Under the pieces are notes generated by a model. That model worked only from the letters and a program-made list of their open reading frames with translations. It was not told where the DNA came from and searched no databases. Shown here piece by piece: positions 53,820 to 61,101 of a DNA stretch of 64,000 nucleotides (position 1 is the first letter of the stretch; every line of letters starts with the position of its first letter). Origin of the DNA: an uncultured bacterium (GTDB lineage: Bacteria > Bacillota > Clostridia > Lachnospirales > Lachnospiraceae); NCBI GenBank assembly GCA_947647735.1, contig CANSLJ010000004.1, positions 62,001-126,000 on the forward strand, given 5' to 3'. The position numbers were made by a program, and so were the translations under genes.

Positions 53820-54826
53820 CTGCTCATTCCTTCAATAGAATATGCTACGGATTTATAGTTGTCATCCTTGATGATCTTTGCAAGCCCAAGAACAACACTG
53901 TTCATCGGCTCCGCCGCCACATTGACCTTCAGGCCCGTCCCGAGGCTGATCAGCTCTGCCAGATGATTTACCTGGGAGGCTCCGCCGGTCAGATAAATAC
54001 CGTGCCTGTAGATATCCGCCGCAAGTTCGGGCGGCGTCCTTTCAAGGATCACTTTTACATTGTCAATGATCATATTAAAGTTCTCGGTCAGGCAGGTATC
54101 CACAAGACTGGTGGGAATCTCCCTCTCCACGGGGAGCCCGGTCACGATATCCCTGCCGAACACCTGAGCGCCCTTTCCTTCCTTCTCCAGATCCGCCAGC
54201 GCGAACTTCACATTTTCAGCGGTCTTTCCGCCGATCAGAAGGCTGAATTCCTTCCGCACCGCCGCCCGGATGGCGTCGTCAAATTTCAGTCCGCCCACCT
54301 TGATCAGCCGGCTCAGCACGATACCGCCGAGGGAGAGGATGGAAACTTCGGTGGTATCATATCCCACATTGACCACCAGCACACCCTGGGAATTTTTCAC
54401 ATCGATATCCAGTCCCAGCCCGTCCGCGACAGCCTTCTCCACGATCATGATGCGTTTCGCTTTGACGCCTGCATCACGGATCAGATCATAGAAGGCTCTC
54501 TTTTCCACCTCCGTCACATCCGTGGGCACCGCAATATAAAAATCGGCAGGCTTGATCGTCCCTTTGGACAGATCGGTGATAAAGTACCGTACCAGCGTTT
54601 CCATATTATGGATATCGGCGATCACGCCATTACACAGAGGATAGGAGATCTGAATATTTCCCGGCGCCTTCTCATACATCTCATAGGCGGAATCCCCGTA
54701 GGCGAACAGGTTCTTCTTATTCTCGATGGCGATCATATTCTTCTCCACCATAACAGAATCATCGCCCCTGTTATAAATCTTGATATTGTTTGTCCCCAAA
54801 TCGATGCCAAAAATGTTGTTTGCCAA
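53816..54826 (-). CDS. mreB: MreB/Mbl-family actin-like protein with altered phosphate motif
   Basis: A 336-residue actin-fold protein that guides lateral wall synthesis. Phosphate-1 motif: GIDLGTNNIKIY; adenosine motif: YLTGGASQVNHL. The phosphate-2 motif reads VNVGYDTTEVSILSLGGI, where typical MreB has DIGGGTTE; both the Asp and two of the three glycines are replaced. ATP hydrolysis may therefore be weakened or use another geometry. It heads the mreBCD-pbp2-minCDE-rodA run and overlaps mreC by ATGA. Confidence 0.92.
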   Translation of the reverse strand: MANNIFGIDLGTNNIKIYNRGDDSVMVEKNMIAIENKKNLFAYGDSAYEMYEKAPGNIQISYPLCNGVIADIHNMETLVRYFITDLSKGTIKPADFYIAVPTDVTEVEKRAFYDLIRDAGVKAKRIMIVEKAVADGLGLDIDVKNSQGVLVVNVGYDTTEVSILSLGGIVLSRLIKVGGLKFDDAIRAAVRKEFSLLIGGKTAENVKFALADLEKEGKGAQVFGRDIVTGLPVEREIPTSLVDTCLTENFNMIIDNVKVILERTPPELAADIYRHGIYLTGGASQVNHLAELISLGTGLKVNVAAEPMNSVVLGLAKIIKDDNYKSVAYSIEGMSR

Positions 54827-54859
54827 AACTGTGTACTCCTTTCACTTAGCGCAGAACCG

Positions 54860-55534
54860 TCAGGCGGCGAAATACCCTGCCTCCCGCAGACTGCAATATG
54901 TTTTATCCCCGATAATGATATGATCCACCAGTGGAATATCTATCATTGCTCCAAGAAGCCTGATCCGTTCGGTGATTTCGAGATCCGCTCTGCTCGGAGC
55001 CGGATCTCCGCTGGGATGATTGTGCACCAGCATGATCTGCACGGCTTTTTCTTTTAATGCCTGTATAAATATCTCTCTCGGCGAAACCAGAGATTCCTTG
55101 ACTGTCCCGAAGGAAAGCACCATATCCTTGATCAGCTGCAGTTTCTGATCCATCATGATCAAAACCACCCGTTCCTGTTCCTGATGCCGCAGGCTTTCCT
55201 TATAGTAGCGCCATACCGTCTCCGGGCGGTCATATTTCATTCCCTTTTTGGCTTCCGTTATCGAGATCCGCATCGCCAGTTCTGCAAGGCATTTCAACTT
55301 GACCGCCTTCACTTCCCCGATCCCCGGGATCTTCATCAACTCTTTCCACGAAACATGGCAGAGCCCTAACAGATTCTTATCCGGAAAACTGTCCAGAACC
55401 CGTCTCGCCACCGCCACCGCATTCTCATCCTTCGTCCCCGTCCGGATGAAAACCGCCAGCAGCTCATCATCGTTCAACTCCTCCGCCCCGTACGCCTTCA
55501 CCACTTCATACGGCAGCATATCATTTGAATGCAT
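54860..55534 (-). CDS. radC: RadC-family JAMM-domain protein
   Basis: A 224-residue protein; ATG 55534 is favoured by AAGGGAAG just upstream, over a longer in-frame start at 55567. An N-terminal HhH-like part (MKIPGIGEVKAVKLKCLAEL) precedes the JAB/MPN domain with the metal motif VHNHPSGDPAPSRAD and DHIIIGD. The old DNA-repair label is not well supported; the fold suggests a metalloprotease or nuclease-like activity. It lies 33 nt upstream of mreB, as in many Firmicutes. Confidence 0.92.
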   Translation of the reverse strand: MHSNDMLPYEVVKAYGAEELNDDELLAVFIRTGTKDENAVAVARRVLDSFPDKNLLGLCHVSWKELMKIPGIGEVKAVKLKCLAELAMRISITEAKKGMKYDRPETVWRYYKESLRHQEQERVVLIMMDQKLQLIKDMVLSFGTVKESLVSPREIFIQALKEKAVQIMLVHNHPSGDPAPSRADLEITERIRLLGAMIDIPLVDHIIIGDKTYCSLREAGYFAA

Positions 55535-55660
55535 ACACTTCCCTTCCCCTCTCCGGGCAGAAAGCATATTAATTAATTTTATTTCCCCGTTTTTAATACA
55601 GGCTTCCCCAATTTGGTAATTCCTTTATAGTATTTACAATATCTGCCATCCTATACCCAG

Positions 55661-55791
55661 CCGGGACATGATAATATCCCTGAATGCCCCTGCTAAACGC
55701 CGGCGCTTAGCGAGGTCCCTCACGAGCTTAGCGTCCGCTGCGTTTAGCCCGGAGCGAAAGCGTGGCATGAAGGGATATTATCACGTCCCGG
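55661..55791 (-). repeat. Hairpin repeat element, copy 3 (reverse orientation)
   Basis: Arms 55661-55681 and 55771-55791 pair over 21 bp with one mismatch that becomes G-U on the minus strand. GCTAAACGC (55692-55700) pairs with GCGTTTAGC (55740-55748). Read on the minus strand, the interior from 55762 (CGCTTTCGCTCCG) matches copies 1 and 2, including GACCTCGCTAAG. It sits in the gap 55535-55888 between radC and the methionine-gamma-lyase-like gene; I see nothing else in that gap besides AT-rich sequence near 55820-55880. Confidence 0.85.
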
Positions 55792-55888
55792 CGTCCGGCA
55801 TTTCAACACTTACAACATACTACCACATTTTCCCTCCCCTGTACATAAAAACCCCTACTTTTTTAGACAAAATTTGTCCCCACAAACT

Positions 55889-57169
55889 CTAAAGTCCCGA
55901 TAAAATCACCCCTTTATCGACAAGAGACTGCAGGGATCTCATGATCCCGAACTTCGCATGCTGCCATGTGATCCCCCCCTGAAAATAAGCCGCATAAGGC
56001 TCCTTCAAAGGGCCGTCCGCAGACAGTTCGATGGAGGAACCGGACACAAAAGCCCCCGCCGCCATGATGACCTGGGAGTCATATCCGGGCATGTCCCAGG
56101 GCTCCGGCCGCACATGGGAATCCACCGGGGACGCCGCCTGAATGCCCTCGCAGAAAGCAATGAGTCCTTCCGGTTTCCCGAAGCTGACTGCCTGAATGAT
56201 ATCATACCGCTCTTCTTTTCCGTCAGGCACCACGGGAAATCCCAGCTTTTCATACACATTCGCAGCAAAGATCGCACCTTTTAAAGCATTTGCCGTGACA
56301 TTCGGCGCAAGGAACAGGCCCTCATAAAAGTCCTTTAAAATGCCCAGAGAAGCGCCCACTTCCTTGCCGAGCCCTGGACTGGTAAGACGGAATGCGGCAT
56401 TTTCCACGCATTCTTTCTTTCCCGCGATATAACCGCCGATCGGCGCAAGCCCCCCTCCGGGATTTTTGATCAGGGAACCGACCGCCATATCCGCCCCCAC
56501 ATCAGTGGGCTCTATGGTCTCCACAAATTCTCCGTAACAGTTATCCACCATACAGAGTACATCTGGTTTTATATTTTTCACAAAAGCGATCAGTTCTCCG
56601 ATCCTCTCCACGGAAAGCGTGGGCCTTGTGGCATAACCTTTGGAACGCTGGATCGTGACCAGCCTTGTCCTTTCGTTGATCGCATTTTTGATCCCTTCAT
56701 AGTCAAAACCACCGTCCGGCAGCAGATCAACCTGCGCGTAAGTAACGCCGTACTCTGCCAGAGAGCCCTTCGAGGGCCGGATACCGATCACCTCCTCCAG
56801 CGTATCATAGGGCTTTCCCACCGGTGAGAGCAGTTCATCCCCGGGACGAAGATTGCTCATCAACGCCAGCGCCAGCGCATGGGTGCCGCAGGTGATCTGC
56901 GGGCGCACCAGCGCATCCTCCGTATGGAAAATGTCTGCGTATACTTTTTCTAACGTATCACGGCCGAGATCATTGTAGCCATAACCGGTGGTGCCCAGCA
57001 TGCAGGCTTCTGACACCTGATTTTTCTGCATGGCCTTTAAAACCTTTAACTGATTTGCTTCCGATACCGCATCGATCTTCTCAAAACGATCTGACAGAGA
57101 TTTCCAGATATTCTGACAGAAACGGTAAACATCGGAAGAGATTCCTAGTGTTTTGTAATATTGTTCCAT
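55889..57169 (-). CDS. Methionine gamma-lyase-like PLP enzyme (YnbB / 'aluminum resistance' family)
   Basis: A 426-residue PLP enzyme of the Cys/Met metabolism fold. ATG 57169 is chosen because GAGGAAAC lies 7 nt upstream; the ATG at 57181 has none. Landmarks: MLGTTGYGYNDLGRDTLEKV, RPQITCGTHALALAL, VDNCYGEFVE and the PLP-lysine region QRSKGYATRPTLS. Relatives are named aluminum-resistance protein or methionine gamma-lyase; the reaction is not established. Gene order with mutL, miaA and radC is usual for the clade. Confidence 0.9.
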   Translation of the reverse strand: MEQYYKTLGISSDVYRFCQNIWKSLSDRFEKIDAVSEANQLKVLKAMQKNQVSEACMLGTTGYGYNDLGRDTLEKVYADIFHTEDALVRPQITCGTHALALALMSNLRPGDELLSPVGKPYDTLEEVIGIRPSKGSLAEYGVTYAQVDLLPDGGFDYEGIKNAINERTRLVTIQRSKGYATRPTLSVERIGELIAFVKNIKPDVLCMVDNCYGEFVETIEPTDVGADMAVGSLIKNPGGGLAPIGGYIAGKKECVENAAFRLTSPGLGKEVGASLGILKDFYEGLFLAPNVTANALKGAIFAANVYEKLGFPVVPDGKEERYDIIQAVSFGKPEGLIAFCEGIQAASPVDSHVRPEPWDMPGYDSQVIMAAGAFVSGSSIELSADGPLKEPYAAYFQGGITWQHAKFGIMRSLQSLVDKGVILSGL

Positions 57170-57220
57170 ATGTTTCCTCATTCTCTATAGATTTGCAGCA
57201 GTTCTTTCTTTGCTGAACTG

Positions 57221-58013
57221 TTACATAGATTTCTCTTTATTCAACAGCTTCCATTTTACCAAAAGACACGCACTCAATACATATATCATCATGTGCACTG
57301 CATAACTTTTAGGCGGAGTACTGCCCCTGTCTTTTTGTGCACTATTCTCTGTTTGAATCAGGCTCAGATCATGATCAGCCGATTCTGTTATTGTTGTGCC
57401 GTCCCCGGCGGGGATACCGGCATTGATCCTGTCGCCGCATCTGCATTCCAGTCGGATGGTCATGCTGTCCGCAGTTCGATCCATCATATAGATGTAATCA
57501 TGCGTATGTTCCACAATATAACGTGCTTTTCCCCTCCAGGCTTCTTTATAACGATCTGCTGCACCGTCCGGCACATAAACAGCCGTTATCCCGACGCATC
57601 CGTGAAAAGGAATATCCGCACATTTCGGGGGAATGCTTCCTTCCATAGTCACTTGTGTCAACTCATTGCAGTATATAAAGGCACATTTCCATATTACGGC
57701 AGTCTTCAAATGCACAGTTTTCTATTATTGTCACGTCATTTTCGATAACTGCTTTCATCACATAAGATTTATAACTGCCCCTGCTGCTGGTCCAATCCTC
57801 CATGCCTTTATCTGAAACAATCACCAGCGTACCATCATCGTCAATTGTCCAGTCCACACCGGACGCAAAAGCAGTATCCTGCTGTCCGCCGGTCTCCTTT
57901 GCCTGAATATATCCGGGCATAATATATAGAAAGGTTCCCATGACCGGTACTGTCAAAAACAGTACCGTCATGATTTTTGTTAATAAACAATTTCCAAATT
58001 CCTTTGTTATCAT
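57221..58013 (-). pseudogene. BspA-type leucine-rich repeat surface protein, frameshifted
   Basis: Two overlapping frames make one gene. The first (from ATG 58013, stop at 57663) has a signal-like helix, VDWTIDDDGTLVIVSDKGM and IENCAFEDCRNME, the start of an LRR_5 repeat. The second frame (+1, from about 57700) continues with CAFIYCNELTQVTMEG, later repeats and a C-terminal helix (MIYVLSACLLVKWKLL). Two repeat starts lie almost back to back, so part of one repeat seems lost with the frame. A sequencing error is the alternative. It follows the S8 protease gene by 19 nt. Confidence 0.7.
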
Positions 58014-58032
58014 AATCTTTTCTTTACTATAC

Positions 58033-59286
58033 TTATTCCAACGCGTCAATCAACGCCGCAGGATCTATGATCGTACCCAGCTCGTACTGCTCACCCTGAT
58101 ATTCTATCGTCTGTATGGTTCCGGTTTCGAAGGCTTTCTGAATAAATTCCTCCGGCGCCAGGCCATTGTCCTCCTGCAGGCAGAGTGCATACATTCCGGC
58201 GAGCCACGGAACTGACCAGCTTAAGCCCCCGGAGGATGAAAATTCATAGCCGTCTGTGGTATACCAGGAGGCATAGGTTCTGGCGTCCATCGGCACCAGC
58301 AGCGTATCGGCAGGTCTGCCCATTTCTCCGTCATAAAAATAACTGCTCCAGAAACTGCCGGGGTCATAGGATGCGGTATCGTCGGGGTCTGTGGTCAGTT
58401 CTTTTCCAAGCCCCAGCAGGGAAAAGCCATAGTTGTCTTCCATGGAAGTTGTGATCACAAACACGCCTGCATCCTTTGCCCGTTCGATGGCTGCGCGGAC
58501 TTCATCGGCTCCTTTTTCGGAACTGAAGCCTCGTGAAATAGAGATCACGCGTATCTTGTTTTCCTCCGGCAGGTATGTGTTGATCTCGAGAATCCGGTCG
58601 ATGCTGTCCGCCATATAGTTCAGATTCATCCTCATACCGCCTGCGCTGTAGGTGCCGAAGGTGGAGGCGATATAGTAAACCTTCGCATCCGGTGCCACAC
58701 CGACCGTTTTCCCGACGGCGATGCTGGTCACCGCACTGCCGTGCATCTGAGCCATACTGTCGCTGCAGTGAAGCAGTTCATAGCTCATCAGATTGTCTGC
58801 GTACTCCTGATGATCCGGGTTCAGCGCCTGATCCACGATGGCGATGCTGATGCCCTCTCCTGTGATGCCCGCATCGTGCAGAGCGCGGATGCCCAGGCCT
58901 GGATTTTTCCCGATTTCCATAATCTCATCCGGGTCAAATCCTTCCGGCAGTTTTTCCGGCCATCGGACGGCCGAATCAAAAGTCACCTGACGCAGCAGAT
59001 CGGATTCCTCCCGCAGATCAAAACCGGAAAGATCATAGGCACGCACGTCAAAGCCCATGTTGACATCCGTGTCAGGAAGCTCCGTCAAAGTTCCCCGCTT
59101 CCAGATACCAGTATATTTTTCGCGCCTGTAAAACTTCCGCTCCCCTGCTATGTAAGCCTCATCCGAAATCTGTCCCGTGACAGGTTTCATAATGGCACCG
59201 CCGAAAAACCAGAAGAAAAAGCCGCTGATCATCAGGATCAGGGTGATGACAATGATAAAAAGATATCTCTTATTTCTTTGTTTCAT
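58033..59286 (-). CDS. Membrane-anchored S8 (subtilisin-like) serine protease
   Basis: A 417-residue protein with an N-terminal signal anchor (about 8-30, LFIIVITLILMISGFFFWFF) and an extracytoplasmic S8 domain. The triad is D152 (ISIAIVDQALNPDH), H182 (MHGSAVTSIAVG) and S356 in GGLSWSVPWLAG, a strong variant of the usual GTSMATPxVAG. The oxyanion Asn region reads FVITTSMEDNYG, without the normal AAGN. It may be active but divergent. No ribosome site precedes the ATG. An inverted repeat at 59338 lies upstream. Confidence 0.85.
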   Translation of the reverse strand: MKQRNKRYLFIIVITLILMISGFFFWFFGGAIMKPVTGQISDEAYIAGERKFYRREKYTGIWKRGTLTELPDTDVNMGFDVRAYDLSGFDLREESDLLRQVTFDSAVRWPEKLPEGFDPDEIMEIGKNPGLGIRALHDAGITGEGISIAIVDQALNPDHQEYADNLMSYELLHCSDSMAQMHGSAVTSIAVGKTVGVAPDAKVYYIASTFGTYSAGGMRMNLNYMADSIDRILEINTYLPEENKIRVISISRGFSSEKGADEVRAAIERAKDAGVFVITTSMEDNYGFSLLGLGKELTTDPDDTASYDPGSFWSSYFYDGEMGRPADTLLVPMDARTYASWYTTDGYEFSSSGGLSWSVPWLAGMYALCLQEDNGLAPEEFIQKAFETGTIQTIEYQGEQYELGTIIDPAALIDALE

Positions 59287-59337
59287 GATAAATTACGGAT
59301 TGAAAGATCAGCGCTGAAATTCCAATCATACTCCTTT

Positions 59338-59379
59338 CTATTATATAGATTATCGATATATCGTGTATCTATATAATAG
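59338..59379 (-). promoter_or_regulatory. 13-bp inverted repeat upstream of the S8 protease gene
   Basis: CTATTATATAGAT (59338-59350) and ATCTATATAATAG (59367-59379) are perfect complements; the 16-nt spacer contains TATCGATATATCG. On the minus strand TATAAT within the left arm could be a -10, so the repeat would cover the promoter, as an operator does. The family of the binding protein is unknown. Confidence 0.5.
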
Positions 59380-59408
59380 ATCAAACCCCTGTGAACGTCA
59401 AGTACATG

Positions 59409-59984
59409 TTATGGCTTTGTTGACACTGTTCCCTCTAAGATGCCGGATTGCCAGTCCTCCTTTGTCAGACAGGTCACATGTTCCGTCCGGATATCATCCA
59501 TCAGTTCCCAGTGCATGTCCCTGTTGGTATGATGATACCGAAAACCGCATTTCTCCTGCACTCGTCTGGATTTATTGTTTCCCTCAAAGTATCCGCACCA
59601 GAGTTTTTTCAAGTTCAATTCCTCGAATCCGTAACGGATCAGCTCCCTGACCGCCTCTGGGATCAGCCCCTGCCCCCAGAAAGGAACACCGATCCAGTAG
59701 CCGATCTCTCCCTCTGTCTCCGGAAGGTTTAAATTACTTTTTTCACCGATCGTAATGGCGGCGCATCCTATCGCCCTGTTGTCCTCTTTCAGGCAGACAG
59801 CGTATACGTTATCCTCCGCAAAGACAGTACCTATGATCTCCCTGCTGTTTTCCACGCTGGTATGCGGTGGCCAGCCCGCAACCGGCCCCACTTCCGGGCT
59901 TTTGGCATATTCATACAGATCCCCGGCGTCGGTTTCCTGCCAGGGACGCAGGATCAGCCGATCTGTTTTTAATGTATTTGGCAT
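59409..59984 (-). CDS. GNAT acetyltransferase, RimJ/RimL-like
   Basis: A 191-residue N-acetyltransferase. It begins LKTDRLILRPWQETDAGDLY, the usual start of the RimJ/RimL group, and has the acetyl-CoA motif region EGEIGYWIGVPFWGQGLIPE and AVRELIRYGFEELNLKKLW. Substrate unknown (ribosomal protein, amino acid or drug). It lies between miaA and the S8 protease gene on the same strand. Confidence 0.9.
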   Translation of the reverse strand: MPNTLKTDRLILRPWQETDAGDLYEYAKSPEVGPVAGWPPHTSVENSREIIGTVFAEDNVYAVCLKEDNRAIGCAAITIGEKSNLNLPETEGEIGYWIGVPFWGQGLIPEAVRELIRYGFEELNLKKLWCGYFEGNNKSRRVQEKCGFRYHHTNRDMHWELMDDIRTEHVTCLTKEDWQSGILEGTVSTKP

Positions 59985-60016
59985 ATCACCTTATTCTCCT
60001 GTGTTTTGACGATAAT

Positions 60017-61012
60017 TCATTTTTCGATCAACTTAGTCTCAATATGTTTTTTAAAATCAGCAATCAAAAATGCCAGAAGCGCCTCCGTATTTGCAAAATC
60101 ATTTTTCTCCACCCAGCTCACTTCCTTCTCCCGCCGAAACCATGTGAGCTGGCGCTTCGCAAAATGCCGGGTTTCTTTTTTGATTGTCTCCACTGCTTCC
60201 TCCAGCGTGCAGATACCGGCAAGATAGTCCAATATCTCTTTATAACCAAGCCCCTGCATCGAGACCATATCTCTGGTACAGCCTTTTTCTTTTAAAGCCT
60301 CCACTTCGCTCACAAGCCCGTCCGCCAGCATCTGGTCAACCCGTTTCTCAATCCTTCCGTAGAGAACGTCCCTCGGCTCATTTAAAACATAATAACGGAA
60401 TAAATAGGGAGATTCTTTTTGCCGCTCGGTTTCATTGTGCTGTGACAAAGGATAACCGTTCAGCTTATAAAATTCCAGTGCGCGTATGATCCGCTTTACA
60501 TTGTTTGCATGGATATTTTCCGCTGTCACCGGATCGACTTTTGCCAGTTCCGCATGCAGGTATTCTACACCCTTCTGGATTGCTTCCTGTTCCAGCTGTT
60601 CTCTGACACTCGTGTCAGTTTCTTCCGTAAATGAAATATCATACAGTACGGATTGAATGTAAAACCCTGTTCCACCGGTCAGGATTGGAATATGCCCCCT
60701 GTCGTAAATCTCCTCGATCGCCTTTTTTGCCAGCTGTTGGAACAGCATTACATTAAAGATCTCCTCCGGCTCCAAAATATCCAATAAATGATGAGGGACG
60801 CCATCCATCTCGTCCTTACGGATCTTTGCGGAACCGATATCCATGCCCCGATACACCTGCATGGAATCCGCCGAAATGATCTCACCCCGTATCGCTTTCG
60901 CAAAAGCAACGGAAACCGCCGTTTTTCCGACGGCGGTGGGACCGGTCAGAACGACCAACGGGCGAAGTTTATGAAGTTTTTCCGTATCATATATTTGATT
61001 TTGAAAATTCAT
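60017..61012 (-). CDS. miaA: tRNA dimethylallyltransferase
   Basis: A 331-residue enzyme that adds a dimethylallyl group to A37 of tRNAs reading UNN codons. Landmarks: P-loop LTGPTAVGKTAVS, ISADSMQVYRGMDIGSAK, HHLLDIL, ILTGGTGFYIQ and the C-terminal FAKRQLTWFRRE. Normal length. It follows mutL with an 89-nt gap, the standard mutL-miaA order. Confidence 0.96.
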   Translation of the reverse strand: MNFQNQIYDTEKLHKLRPLVVLTGPTAVGKTAVSVAFAKAIRGEIISADSMQVYRGMDIGSAKIRKDEMDGVPHHLLDILEPEEIFNVMLFQQLAKKAIEEIYDRGHIPILTGGTGFYIQSVLYDISFTEETDTSVREQLEQEAIQKGVEYLHAELAKVDPVTAENIHANNVKRIIRALEFYKLNGYPLSQHNETERQKESPYLFRYYVLNEPRDVLYGRIEKRVDQMLADGLVSEVEALKEKGCTRDMVSMQGLGYKEILDYLAGICTLEEAVETIKKETRHFAKRQLTWFRREKEVSWVEKNDFANTEALLAFLIADFKKHIETKLIEK

Positions 61013-61101
61013 GTTTAAGATATTTTTTCACCTTGCCCAATATCAATATTTCTTTTAAGCAGTATACTCTGTTATTCACTTTTATTTCTATAAATTATTC
61101 A

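Noticed and set aside
53963-55057. Long plus-strand frame opposite mreB and radC
   Set aside because: Shadow of conserved genes on the minus strand; composition is typical of antisense frames.
59270-59329. Possible 19-codon leader ORF (MIGISALIF...) overlapping the S8 protease start
   Set aside because: The ribosome site is only one base from its ATG, too close for normal initiation, so I do not list it as a gene.
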